Assembly: GCA_039990395.1 (NCBI GenBank)
Contig: JBDXFZ010000146.1
Coordinates: forward strand, 1,426,001 to 1,490,000
DNA: 64,000 nucleotides
Source of the DNA: CALINF01 sp039990395
GTDB taxonomy: Bacteria > Pseudomonadota > Gammaproteobacteria > Pseudomonadales > Halieaceae
Direction: 5' to 3'
Shown here: positions 1 through 8,583 of the stretch, in pieces
Layout of the letters: each line of letters starts with the position of its first letter
Numbering within the stretch: the stretch's first letter is position 1
Position numbers and translations under genes: made by a program
Notes under the pieces: model-generated
Told to the model about the DNA's origin: nothing
Database searches by the model: none
Seen by the model: the letters and a program-made list of their open reading frames with translations, nothing else

Positions 1-778
1 CCATCGCTGCTACCGGGTTCGCTGGCTTGGCATCCGGATCTGGGGCCTGTCCGGCGGCACGGGCTAACGCCATGGGTTGTGCGGCATTGATAAAACCCAG
101 GTTCATCACGTTGGCAACGCAACCACGGTGGGTGAGCTGCGCCCCTTTAGGGCGCCCCGTTGTGCCCGAGGTATAAAAAATACAGGCGTCATCGTCTGGG
201 TCGATCGATACGTCGGGCAGTTCGGACGGTGCATTGATCACCTCCACCCAGTCGATGGCCCAATCAGGCACCTCTTTCTCCATTCGTACCGCGGCAACGA
301 TCATGTCGGGAAACTCTGAGCGTATCTCCTCAAAGCGCACCAATCGCTCGTGATCGCAGATCAACACCTTAGGCGCAGAATCCTCGAGTCCGTATTGCAT
401 TTCATGCGGAACCCACCAAGCGTTCATACCAACGACTGCGGCTCCCATCGAGGTAATAGCCCAGTACGCCAGCATCCACTCCGGGTAATTTCGCATGGCT
501 ATGGCAACCCGATCACCGGGCTCTACACCCTGTGATTTCAGCCAATTGGCGATCGAGGCCACATAGTCATGGGCCTGCGCGTAGGTACAGCGCTCTTCCT
601 GATAAACCAGGTAGTCACTGTCGCCATGACCAGCAGAGCTTAACCAGAGATCACGCAACGACCCCGGCGCATGCGTAAAACAGCGTGTGGGTACTCCCCT
701 GACTTCCTGAGTGGTCACTTCAAACATCTGACCGGCGGAGGTTAACTCCTGCCACACTTCCTTCAGCTCGCTGTACAC
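1..778 (-). CDS. acyl-CoA synthetase (AMP-binding), N-terminal part, runs off left edge
   Basis: This is the first 259 or so codons of an ATP-dependent acyl-CoA ligase, which activates a carboxylic acid to its CoA thioester through an acyl-adenylate. The P-loop signature YTSGTTGRPKG is present around residues 200-210, and an N-terminal AMP-binding fold (RVAIAMRNYPEWML, then a GMNAWWVP stretch) precedes it. The start is GTG at 778: an in-frame TAG lies just upstream and AGGAG sits 6 nt before the GTG. No ATG gives an open frame there. It is divergent from the phosphotransferase-crotonase-thiolase genes that follow, so it probably feeds the same acyl-CoA pathway. The adenylate-binding and C-terminal domains lie outside the window, so the substrate cannot be guessed. 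Confidence 0.9.
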   Translation of the reverse strand, partial: MYSELKEVWQELTSAGQMFEVTTQEVRGVPTRCFTHAPGSLRDLWLSSAGHGDSDYLVYQEERCTYAQAHDYVASIANWLKSQGVEPGDRVAIAMRNYPEWMLAYWAITSMGAAVVGMNAWWVPHEMQYGLEDSAPKVLICDHERLVRFEEIRSEFPDMIVAAVRMEKEVPDWAIDWVEVINAPSELPDVSIDPDDDACIFYTSGTTGRPKGAQLTHRGCVANVMNLGFINAAQPMALARAAGQAPDPDAKPANPVAAM

Positions 779-971
779 ATCAAACTCCTAGGTATTTTTT
801 TTATTGACGAGGAAGGATAGCGTCACGGTGCAGCCAGCTCAACTGCTAGTCGCACGAGTTGCATTACTGTCACCTGGGGTCTATTTTTTTGTTGTGGCGC
901 GCCATTGCCTCACTCTGGCGCAACACACAGACTGCCTCAGCCATCGCCTATAGAGGAACAGACTCGAACCC

Positions 972-2000
972 ATGAGCACTCAAAATCTGGATATAGCCAG
1001 CTTGTCCAATTATTTGGCCGCCAACCTCGAGGGTTTCGAGGGCAATCTTGCGGCAGAAAAGTTTCCTGGGGGACAGTCCAACCCTACATTCAAACTCACC
1101 AGCGGTGAGCGTTCTTATGTTCTGCGTCGCAAGCCACCGGGTGAGCTACTAGCCTCGGCACACGCAGTTGATCGAGAATTTCGCGTGATCAGCGCCCTAC
1201 AAGACACCGACGTGCCGGTCCCAAAGACTTACCTTCTGTGTGAAGACGACAATGTTATCGGCTCGATGTTCTACATTATGGAATGTTTGGAGGGCCGAGT
1301 ATTCTGGGACCCGCGCATTCCTGAGATAAGCGATAACAGCGAACGGGTGGCCATTTACGACGATATGAATCGCGTGCTGGCAGCACTGCACGAGGTCAAT
1401 GTCGACCAGGTAGGCCTGAGTGACTACGGCAGACCCGGCAACTATTTTGAACGCCAGATCAATCGCTGGATCAAACAATACCGAGCCTCCGAGACTGAGC
1501 TTAACGAGTCCATGGAGACCCTGATCAGCTGGCTACCGGCAAACATGCCAGAAGATGACGGCATCGTTAGCCTCGTGCACGGAGATTACCGCCTCGACAA
1601 TCTCATGTTTCACCCCACAGAACCTCGCATCATCGCGGTTCTCGACTGGGAACTCTCCACCTTGGGACACCCCCTTGCAGACCTGGCCTATCAAGTCATG
1701 GCTTGGCAACTGCCCGGCGGTAGCGAGGGCTTGCGAGGTCTGATGGGTGTCGACCGTGAGCAGCTGGCTATTCCGAGTGACAATGCTTACGTGGCGCGCT
1801 ATTGCGAGCGCACTGGCCGCGATCGAATAGATAATTGGGATTTCTATCTAGTGTTTTGCTTTTTTCGCCTCGCAGCGATCTTGCAGGGCATCAAAAAACG
1901 GGCGCTGATCGGCACTGCCTCCAGCGCTGAGGCCAAATCACGGGGCGACATGGTCGGCGTACTCGCTGAGTTTGGCCTCAAATTTATCAACGCATCATAA
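972..2000 (+). CDS. phosphotransferase family protein (APH/ACAD10-like)
   Basis: A 342-residue protein of the aminoglycoside-phosphotransferase fold. The catalytic loop VHGDYRLDNLMF (about residues 203-214) carries the HGDxxxxN signature and LDWE (about 225) supplies the metal-binding aspartate. Homologues with this N-terminal context (RRKPPGELLASAHAVDRE) are the kinase-like domain of ACAD10-type acyl-CoA dehydrogenases, thought to phosphorylate hydroxyacyl substrates before their breakdown; a role with an antibiotic is unlikely. It is the first of three co-directional genes with a crotonase and a thiolase (14 nt and 10 nt gaps), which supports a role in degrading an unusual or hydroxylated acyl chain. 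The substrate is unknown. Confidence 0.85.
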   Translation: MSTQNLDIASLSNYLAANLEGFEGNLAAEKFPGGQSNPTFKLTSGERSYVLRRKPPGELLASAHAVDREFRVISALQDTDVPVPKTYLLCEDDNVIGSMFYIMECLEGRVFWDPRIPEISDNSERVAIYDDMNRVLAALHEVNVDQVGLSDYGRPGNYFERQINRWIKQYRASETELNESMETLISWLPANMPEDDGIVSLVHGDYRLDNLMFHPTEPRIIAVLDWELSTLGHPLADLAYQVMAWQLPGGSEGLRGLMGVDREQLAIPSDNAYVARYCERTGRDRIDNWDFYLVFCFFRLAAILQGIKKRALIGTASSAEAKSRGDMVGVLAEFGLKFINAS

Positions 2001-2014
2001 ACCGGAGAATCAGC

Positions 2015-2779
2015 ATGACAGATGAAGTATTGACTAGCCAGGAAGATGGCATTTTAACAATCACGCTCAATAGGCCCAAAGCAAAAAACGCAGCGAACAA
2101 GGCGCTCTCTGATCAAGTTGCCGCAGCAATGGACGAACTGGAAAGCAATGATTCACTGCGCGTTGCTATCTTGACCGGCGCGGGCGGTACCTTTTGTTCG
2201 GGTATGGATCTGAAAGCATTTGTAACGGGTGAGACACCCTTTGTTGAGGGTCGCGGATTTGCCGGCCTGACAGAGTATCGCTCGTCAAAGCCGATCATCG
2301 CTGCCGTTGAGGGTTATGCACTTGCAGGCGGCTTTGAACTGGCGATCTCCTGCGACATGATTGTTGCCGCGGATGACTCCATGTTCGGCATCCCCGAAGT
2401 TAAGCGCGGTCTCGCAGCGGCTGCCGGCGGTCTGGTAAAACTGCCCAGACAGATCTCTCCACGCATTGCCATGGAGCTTGCACTTACCGGTGACTTTATT
2501 TCTTCGCAACGGGCCTATGAACTGGGCTTGATCAACCAGGTTGTTGCTTCTGGTACCGCACTGGACGCCGCCAAGGCACTAGCGGCCAAAATTGCGGCAA
2601 ACGGACCGCTTGCCGTAGCTGCCAGCCTCAAAGCAGTGTCGTCCGCGCAGGACTGGAGCAGTGACGAGATGTTCGCCAAACAGGCTGAGATAGTCAATCC
2701 GGTGTTCACATCACATGATGCTATCGAAGGTGCGACCGCGTTTGCAGAGAAGCGCGCACCCAACTGGCAAGGAAAATAG
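2015..2779 (+). CDS. enoyl-CoA hydratase/isomerase (crotonase) family protein
   Basis: A 254-residue cytoplasmic crotonase-fold enzyme acting on acyl-CoA thioesters, probably hydrating a 2-enoyl-CoA. The oxyanion-hole segment GTFCSGMDLKAF lies near residues 58-70. Both positions used as catalytic acids in true hydratases are glutamates here (GGFELAISCD and FGIPEVKRGL), which favours hydratase activity over the many crotonase side branches. GGAGA sits 6 nt before the ATG. It lies between the APH-like kinase and the thiolase in one transcription unit, consistent with sequential beta-oxidation-like steps. Confidence 0.9.
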   Translation: MTDEVLTSQEDGILTITLNRPKAKNAANKALSDQVAAAMDELESNDSLRVAILTGAGGTFCSGMDLKAFVTGETPFVEGRGFAGLTEYRSSKPIIAAVEGYALAGGFELAISCDMIVAADDSMFGIPEVKRGLAAAAGGLVKLPRQISPRIAMELALTGDFISSQRAYELGLINQVVASGTALDAAKALAAKIAANGPLAVAASLKAVSSAQDWSSDEMFAKQAEIVNPVFTSHDAIEGATAFAEKRAPNWQGK

Positions 2780-2789
2780 GAGATTACCA

Positions 2790-4022
2790 ATGGCTGAAGC
2801 ATGGATCATAGACGCCTGCCGCACACCGCGCGGTATTGGCAAGAAAGGCAAAGGCGCTCTCGCAGACGAGCATCCACAGCATCTGGGTTCCACAGTGCTC
2901 AAGGCACTCGCCGAACGCAATGACGTAAACACAGCAGAAGTCGATGACATTATCTTCGGCACTAGCTCCCAACGTGGTCAGCAAGGTGGTGACCTCGCCC
3001 GCATGTCTGCGTTGGACGCAGGCTACGACACTCGCTCCTCCGGCGTAACGCTGGATCGCTTTTGTGGCTCGGGCATTACGGCGGTCAACATCGCGGCGGC
3101 AAGCATTATGTCGGGAATGGAAGACCTGGTGATAGGCGGCGGATGCGAGATGATGTCGACCTTCGGCCAGGACCCGAACCAGTCGCCTTTCATTGATAGC
3201 GACAACCTGCACCTGCGCGAGATGCACCCGCAGCCGCACCAAGGTGTGTGCGCAGACGCAATCGCAACGCTGGAAGGGATCGATCGCGAAGCAGTTGATC
3301 AGCTTGCTGTGGTATCGCAGCAACGGGCTGCTAACGCAATCGCCAATGGTCATTTCGACAAAAGCCTGGTGCCGGTTTACAAACTCGACGGCACCTTGGC
3401 ACTTGACCATGAGGAGTTCCCACGGCCCAACACAACGTTGGAGTCGCTAGGCGAATTGAAGCCTTCTTTTGAAGCGTTGGCAGACTATCCGCTCGATGAA
3501 GCGGGAACAACTTTTCGTGGGCTGATTGCCAAGAAATACCCCGACTTGAAAATCAATCACGTTCACCATGCCGGCAACTCCTCTGGCGTTGTAGATGGTG
3601 CCGCGGCTATTTTGCTGGCGTCACCCGACTACGCAAAAGCTCAGGGCATGAAACCACGGGCGCGCATCGTGGCAATGTCCAATATTGGCGACTCTCCTAC
3701 CCTGATGTTAAACGCACCAGTGCCCGCCGCGCATAAGGTTCTGGCAAAAGCCGGCATGTCCGTGGGCGATATCGATTTGTTCGAGATCAATGAGGCCTTC
3801 TCGGTGGTGGCAGAGAAGTTTATCCGCGACCTAAACCTGGATCGTGACAAGGTAAACGTTAACGGCGGCGCTATGGCGCTGGGTCACCCTATTGGTGCTA
3901 CTGGGTCGGTATTGATCGGCACCATGCTGGATGAATTGGAGCGGCAGGACAAGCAATTTGGCCTCGTGACAATGTGCGCTGCTGGAGGTATGGCGCCCGC
4001 CATCATCATAGAACGCGTTTAG
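2790..4022 (+). CDS. acetyl-CoA acetyltransferase (thiolase)
   Basis: A 410-residue thiolase. The nucleophilic cysteine is C92 in DRFCGSGITAVN, the HHAGNSSGVVDGA segment carries the CoA-contacting histidine, and the C-terminal GGAMALGHPIGATGS and CAAGGMAPA motifs supply the catalytic histidine and second cysteine. All four signature loops are intact, so it should be an active degradative or biosynthetic thiolase. The ATG at 2790 is chosen because AGGAG ends 7 nt upstream and overlaps the end of the crotonase gene; an extension into that gene would have no homologous content. It is the last gene of its unit, followed directly by a strong terminator. Confidence 0.93.
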   Translation: MAEAWIIDACRTPRGIGKKGKGALADEHPQHLGSTVLKALAERNDVNTAEVDDIIFGTSSQRGQQGGDLARMSALDAGYDTRSSGVTLDRFCGSGITAVNIAAASIMSGMEDLVIGGGCEMMSTFGQDPNQSPFIDSDNLHLREMHPQPHQGVCADAIATLEGIDREAVDQLAVVSQQRAANAIANGHFDKSLVPVYKLDGTLALDHEEFPRPNTTLESLGELKPSFEALADYPLDEAGTTFRGLIAKKYPDLKINHVHHAGNSSGVVDGAAAILLASPDYAKAQGMKPRARIVAMSNIGDSPTLMLNAPVPAAHKVLAKAGMSVGDIDLFEINEAFSVVAEKFIRDLNLDRDKVNVNGGAMALGHPIGATGSVLIGTMLDELERQDKQFGLVTMCAAGGMAPAIIIERV

Positions 4023-4039
4023 CCTTCGCTATAAAAAAC

Positions 4040-4061
4040 AAAGGGGCTGCAAAGCCCCTTT
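4040..4061. terminator. bidirectional intrinsic terminator
   Basis: A perfect 9-bp stem (AAAGGGGCT paired with AGCCCCTTT) closes a GCAA tetraloop. An A-rich stretch (ATAAAAAACA) precedes it and TTTATT follows, so it can stop transcription in both directions. It sits between the convergent thiolase and patatin genes. Confidence 0.88.
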
Positions 4062-4112
4062 ATTCTTACTGCTGTTGGCAAATCTGCCAGCGCACTGTTT
4101 GCTTCCGTAAAC

Positions 4113-5819
4113 TCAGGCCGCCTTGCGAGGCTCTCCTGAATCGCCTGAGATTTTAGTCGTACGACGCCTGGTTGCCGACTTCTTTTTCGCAGGTTGTTTT
4201 GCCGCACCAGTCGTTTTCTTGGCAGCCTTTTTAGGCGCTTTCCTCTCTACTGCTGGCGTTGCTGATGCCTTGTCAGAGGCCCTTTTCTTGAGCTTCTTCA
4301 GGTCTTCTTTGGTAGGCGGAGGACGCCGCCTTGAGGAACGCGGTCGATAAAATTCGTTGTCGCTGGGACGTAAGTCGCCGTATTCGAAACGATGCAAAAT
4401 TTCTTCCATAGTCCTTGAGATTTTGGTGCACAGCCGAATCGACTCCAGGTTGGGATACGCGGATGCCTCCCCTCCCTCCATAAGTTTCATCAGCTCACCT
4501 TCAGACAGGTGCGAAAGTAGCTTGGTAGGGTTATACCAGCGAAAGCTGGGAACAATATTGATATCACCACTATATTCCTGATCCATTAACGCATGCACAC
4601 CGTGCAGCAGCATATTAAACCTGGGCCAGTTATCCCCTTGTCGTTGGGATACGCCGCGATAAAAGTTGAGTAGCTCGCGACCCACACCGATTCCGAGACT
4701 ACCCAGTGCAGCAGATAACTTGCCACGCTCTCGATCATTGCGCAGAAAGGGTGTTGCTATTGGGTTAACCATGCTCACAATGTAGTGATTCGCGCTATAG
4801 AGCCGCGACAAGCGCTTGGCTGGAAGGTCATCCGCAATTGAACCGTCTACCCACTTTCGTGTAGGCAGATAAGGTTGCGCTTCGCCATGAACGTTCTTGG
4901 CCATCAACATTACGGCTGGAAACACCCCTGGAACGGCACTGGAAGCCAACACAGCCGATCGGACAAAGACATTGGGTGATGTAATGGCATTAAGCAGTCG
5001 TGACCTCTGATGTGGCTCTGCAGGGGCTACAGTAATGCTGATCTGGCGCCCTGTTTTCTCGTAGGCTTCCTGAAACGTGAGGTTGGGAACAAGTCGGGCA
5101 ATAATTTTTTCAAGGTCGGCAACATCAATCTGCGGATTAGACCCCAAAAACATTCGAGAAAATACACTAGCCTCACGTTCTGCCTCAAAATGGACATTGG
5201 CGGGATCGTAGAATTTTTCCAACTGCTTATTGGTATGGGTACCCAGCACGCCCGCGACGATAGAACCAGCGCTAGAACCGGAAATAACACGTGGCAGCAA
5301 GTCCTGCTCCAGCAACGCCTTAACTACGCCCAGATGGTAAAAGCCGAGCACTCCCCCACCGCTGAGCATAAGCGCGGATCTTCCGAAACAGATGTTTGCG
5401 CGATAGAAAAAGTCCAGCTTCTCCTGAATACTAACCTGATCTGACTCCAGCTCCGCAATGTAGCGCAGCGAATCATCGACCTCGTCGATATACTGTTCAA
5501 TAAGTAACTTGGTGCCAAACTTCGCCCGACGATACAAACTGCTCCGGCCCATGCCTCCCATGTTGCCGTGGATACCCTCATTTAGCGTAAACATGAGTCC
5601 TTGATAATCGTGGCGCGCCCGCAGACTTCGAAGTCGGTCCAGGCGGAGTCTTATCTGAGAGTAGTCATACTGGCTTGTCTGATCCACCTCACGCCAGCGC
5701 TTTTGGCCGGAGGCGTCGTCGTGAGCAATAGCCGCTTCACACCACTTCTCGTAGCTTTCGGCATTGTCCATATCGCGCTGTAGCCGCTTCAACTTCCTGG
5801 GATTCTTCAACTGGGGCAC
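4113..5819 (-). CDS. patatin-like phospholipase with DUF3336 region and basic C-terminal tail
   Basis: A 568-residue lipid acyl hydrolase. An N-terminal DUF3336-type helical region (residues 1-145) precedes the patatin domain: oxyanion-hole GGG at 154-156, nucleophile S183 in GSSAG and the dyad aspartate D325 in DGS. Residues from about 495 to 568 form a Lys/Ala/Arg-rich tail (repeats such as APKKAAKK and AKKKSATRRR) resembling bacterial histone H1-like or AlgP tails. DUF3336 patatins resemble yeast TGL-type triacylglycerol lipases, so storage-lipid turnover is likely. The start is GTG at 5819 with only a weak upstream GAG; ATG at codon 17 is an alternative. It lacks a signal peptide and is probably cytoplasmic, possibly DNA- or membrane-associated through the tail. 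Confidence 0.88.
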   Translation of the reverse strand: MPQLKNPRKLKRLQRDMDNAESYEKWCEAAIAHDDASGQKRWREVDQTSQYDYSQIRLRLDRLRSLRARHDYQGLMFTLNEGIHGNMGGMGRSSLYRRAKFGTKLLIEQYIDEVDDSLRYIAELESDQVSIQEKLDFFYRANICFGRSALMLSGGGVLGFYHLGVVKALLEQDLLPRVISGSSAGSIVAGVLGTHTNKQLEKFYDPANVHFEAEREASVFSRMFLGSNPQIDVADLEKIIARLVPNLTFQEAYEKTGRQISITVAPAEPHQRSRLLNAITSPNVFVRSAVLASSAVPGVFPAVMLMAKNVHGEAQPYLPTRKWVDGSIADDLPAKRLSRLYSANHYIVSMVNPIATPFLRNDRERGKLSAALGSLGIGVGRELLNFYRGVSQRQGDNWPRFNMLLHGVHALMDQEYSGDINIVPSFRWYNPTKLLSHLSEGELMKLMEGGEASAYPNLESIRLCTKISRTMEEILHRFEYGDLRPSDNEFYRPRSSRRRPPPTKEDLKKLKKRASDKASATPAVERKAPKKAAKKTTGAAKQPAKKKSATRRRTTKISGDSGEPRKAA

Positions 5820-5961
5820 CTCAACAAAACACTAATGACTACTGCTAATCCTTAAGCATAAAGCAACTGGAAAACAACTCCCAGCGCTTTATTTTTGCGG
5901 GGTAACATAGAGAAAGGAACATGGTCAAGCACGGGTTAAACCTACTTCGCAGGCATTCGCT

Positions 5962-6870
5962 CTACAGGCTAATCGCACCACTTAGCGTCGCTACCAAGCG
6001 GTTGTTGATTATCTCATGCGGCTTGCTACTGGATCCGTATTGCAGCCGAGCGAGCGCCTCAATATCGTTTAAGTGCACAGATACACGACCGCTTTCGTCC
6101 TGTAAAACAAGTACCTTCTGGCAAAAGGCATTCAAGCCCAATTGCGGATAATCGGTCATGGCAACTCCCCCGGGCGCCGGGCCGCCAAATAGCTGCAACG
6201 TAGCAGGCAAGATAGTTTGCTCAAGCGCTTGTGCGTCTTGCGCAAAATCTACCTGGCCAAACCAGACCGTATCAGCTTGAGCACGTATCGCCCGCTCAAT
6301 CCGCGCAAGGGTCGTGCCGAAGTCGTATTGGGATTCGAGCGAGATGATGCCAGCACCCGCCTCAATCCTGTCACCTGCCAAGCGGAGCTGCTGTCGGCCG
6401 TCGATTTGCGCAACGCTGGCTGTAAGCTCATCGTCATAAGCTTGTGTCGACACCGCATCATCAAGCGCATAGCGCTGTCGCAGATAGCTTCCATCGGCAT
6501 AGATCGCACGGGAACTACCGCCATCGGCATAGGCCAGTACGCGGTAGGGAAGTTCCAGGCCTACCAGCGGATTGGCTTGCATCAACGCAGTATTCACCGC
6601 AGGGTTACTAAAGATTGCGACTCTGGACGGCGCCATGGTCAGAACGCCTTCCTGCGCGGCCAACCTCGCATGGTCAATGCTCAGTACAGGTGATATCCCA
6701 TCGCCCGTCTGCTGTATCTGACTGTAAAGAACATCAACCGGAGCGTAGTCGGTGCGAAAGCCACGCTCTGTTGAACTCACCGCCGCACCAGCAGCTGGTA
6801 CTACCAGACTCAATGCCAGTATGCAGGCCCTGACTCTATTCAAGATCAGCTCAATCGCCGGGACCCTCAT
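5962..6870 (-). CDS. exported protein with tandem DUF302-like domains
   Basis: A 302-residue protein starting with a signal peptide (LILNRVRACILALSLVVPAAGA). Two DUF302-like units follow: residues about 35-130 with AIFSNPAVNTALMQANPLVG, and residues about 185-290 with the later half (LQLFGGPAPGGVAMTDYPQL, ALNAFCQKVLVLQD-like core). The DUF302 fold is structurally known but its function is not; some relatives occur near redox and heavy-metal genes. The ATG at 6870 is preferred because it starts directly before the signal peptide, with GAGGGG about 12 nt upstream. This start lies 20 bp inside the 3' end of the acyl-CoA ligase gene, so the two genes are translationally coupled. I do not know its substrate. 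Confidence 0.75.
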   Translation of the reverse strand: MRVPAIELILNRVRACILALSLVVPAAGAAVSSTERGFRTDYAPVDVLYSQIQQTGDGISPVLSIDHARLAAQEGVLTMAPSRVAIFSNPAVNTALMQANPLVGLELPYRVLAYADGGSSRAIYADGSYLRQRYALDDAVSTQAYDDELTASVAQIDGRQQLRLAGDRIEAGAGIISLESQYDFGTTLARIERAIRAQADTVWFGQVDFAQDAQALEQTILPATLQLFGGPAPGGVAMTDYPQLGLNAFCQKVLVLQDESGRVSVHLNDIEALARLQYGSSSKPHEIINNRLVATLSGAISL

Positions 6871-8407
6871 CGGCGCGCGCAGCCCCTCTGTACTCCTCCA
6901 CAAGATGCCGCTTGTAGAGCTTGCCATTATCCATTCGCGGCAATTTCTCATGAAAGTCCATCGAGCGTGGAAGCTTCACCGTAGAGAGCCTCTCTCGCAG
7001 CCACTCCATCAATTCAATAGCAACCTCATCAGTCGCATCCACCCAATTCATAGGCTCGATGACCGCCTTGACCTCCTCACCAAACTCCTCGTGAGGGATA
7101 CCAAAAACCGCAACGTCTGCCACTTTGTCATGGGTTATCAGCAAATTTTCGATTTCCTGCGGATAGATGTTGACGCCACCACTGATGATCATGAAATTTT
7201 TCCGGTCGGTTAGATAGAGGTAACCATCTTCGTCGACATAACCCACATCGCCCATTGTCGCCCAACCTTTCTCGTTAAAAGCGCCCGCCGTTTTTTCAGG
7301 CTCGTTGTGATATTTAAACCTCACACCCTCGCCGCTAAAGTACACCGTTCCAATCTCACCCACGGGCAATTCGTTGCCGTCATCATCAAGAATATGCAAT
7401 GTACCGGATAAACACGGGCCCACCGAACCCTTGTGCGTAAGCCAATTCGCCGAGTCGATCATCGTGAAACCAATCGACTCGCTGGAGGCGTAGTACTCGA
7501 CAATCACCTCTCCCCACCACTCAATCATTTTCTGCTTGGTATCAACAGGACATGGAGCGGCAGCATGAATAGCAAATTGCATGGAGCTAACGTCATAGCG
7601 ATTGCGCACCTCCTCCGGTAACTTGAGCATGCGAATAAACATAATGGGGACCCACTGACTGTGAGTCGCACGATGTTCCTCGATAAGCTTGAGTGCCATC
7701 TCGGGATCAAAGCGATCCATAATGACTGAGGTACCGCCCTGATAGATGTTCATCATGTTGTAATGCAGCGGCGCTGCATGGTAAAGCGGCGCTGGAGACA
7801 GATAGACTGTTTCCTCGCCAAAACCGAATAGGAGCCCCAGCGTCTGAGCCAGCGGGTGGGGGGTGTTGATATCGGTATCAGTCGGCGGGATAAAAATCCC
7901 TTTTGGCTGACCCGTCGTACCCGAGGAATACAGCATAGGAGCGCCATTACTCTGGTCGGCTATGGGCGTCTCGGGTTGCTCATCTGTTGCCTCTTCCCAG
8001 GACTCAAAGCCAGACCGGATGCCACCCACCATGTAAAAGTGCTCTATTGCTGAACTGCTGCCCACAATTTCCTGTGCTACGTCAGCCAATTTGGCAGAGC
8101 CGATAAACAACTTCGCACCGCAGTTTTCCAGAATATAGGCAGTTTCATCACGCTTTAAGTGCGTACTGATGGGCGTGTAAATCAAACCACTACGTTGTGC
8201 GGCGTAGCAGATTTCGAGAAATTGCCGGCTATTCTCCAGCATCAGACCAATATGATCTCCGGTTTTCAATCCCAGCGACCTAAACAGTTGCGCGCCTTGA
8301 TTGGAACGCTCATCAAGCTGCTGGTAAGTCACGATCTCGCCAGAGTTGCCCATAATGATGGCAGGCTTGTGAGGGTAGGTTTGCGCTGTAACACTAGGAT
8401 GCGGCAT
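6851..8407 (-). CDS. acyl-CoA synthetase (fatty-acid/aryl-CoA ligase family)
   Basis: A complete 518-residue AMP-forming ligase. Motifs in order: P-loop YSSGTTGQPKG near 170, YYASSESIG near 305 for the adenine site, GDVGYVDEDGYLYLTDR near 395-412 with the conserved Asp and Arg, NIYPQEIE at the domain hinge, and LPRMDNGKLYKR near 490-500 with the catalytic C-terminal lysine. All residues needed for adenylation and thioester formation are present. It resembles fatty-acyl or cyclohexane-carboxyl CoA ligases rather than FadD proper; the substrate cannot be fixed. It heads a two-gene unit with the DUF302 protein. An inverted repeat lies 18-36 nt before the start codon. Confidence 0.92.
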   Translation of the reverse strand: MPHPSVTAQTYPHKPAIIMGNSGEIVTYQQLDERSNQGAQLFRSLGLKTGDHIGLMLENSRQFLEICYAAQRSGLIYTPISTHLKRDETAYILENCGAKLFIGSAKLADVAQEIVGSSSAIEHFYMVGGIRSGFESWEEATDEQPETPIADQSNGAPMLYSSGTTGQPKGIFIPPTDTDINTPHPLAQTLGLLFGFGEETVYLSPAPLYHAAPLHYNMMNIYQGGTSVIMDRFDPEMALKLIEEHRATHSQWVPIMFIRMLKLPEEVRNRYDVSSMQFAIHAAAPCPVDTKQKMIEWWGEVIVEYYASSESIGFTMIDSANWLTHKGSVGPCLSGTLHILDDDGNELPVGEIGTVYFSGEGVRFKYHNEPEKTAGAFNEKGWATMGDVGYVDEDGYLYLTDRKNFMIISGGVNIYPQEIENLLITHDKVADVAVFGIPHEEFGEEVKAVIEPMNWVDATDEVAIELMEWLRERLSTVKLPRSMDFHEKLPRMDNGKLYKRHLVEEYRGAARADEGPGD

Positions 8408-8424
8408 GATCTGTTCCTGTTATT

Positions 8425-8443
8425 TGACGTAGTTATCACGTCA
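8425..8443. promoter_or_regulatory. inverted repeat, possible operator for the acyl-CoA ligase gene
   Basis: TGACGT, a 7-nt spacer and ACGTCA form a perfect 6-bp inverted repeat immediately upstream of the ligase start (8407) and about 100 bp before the divergent D-amino-acid operon promoter. The size and symmetry suit a dimeric TetR- or GntR-type repressor, but no such regulator gene is adjacent. Confidence 0.45.
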
Positions 8444-8531
8444 CTATAAGAGGTGCAGGGGTAGCCTGACAATGCCTGATTGAACTCGCATAACGCCCTT
8501 TTTATGCCACACTGATGTCATCTGCCGGTGT

Positions 8532-8559
8532 TTGTAAACGGTGTCGTCCTACTTATAGT
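8532..8559 (+). promoter_or_regulatory. sigma70-type promoter of the D-glutamate/5-oxoproline operon
   Basis: TTGTAA (-35) and TATAGT (-10) are separated by 16 bp. They lie 25 bp upstream of the ATG of the first operon gene, leaving a short leader that contains the ribosome-binding site AAGGA at about 8574-8578. Confidence 0.5.
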
Positions 8560-8583
8560 GATCGATCTTGAAAAAGGATTCTA

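Noticed and set aside
2784..3410. 208-codon open frame antisense to the thiolase gene
   Set aside because: The thiolase frame has all active-site motifs; the antisense product is Arg/His/Cys-rich and resembles no family.
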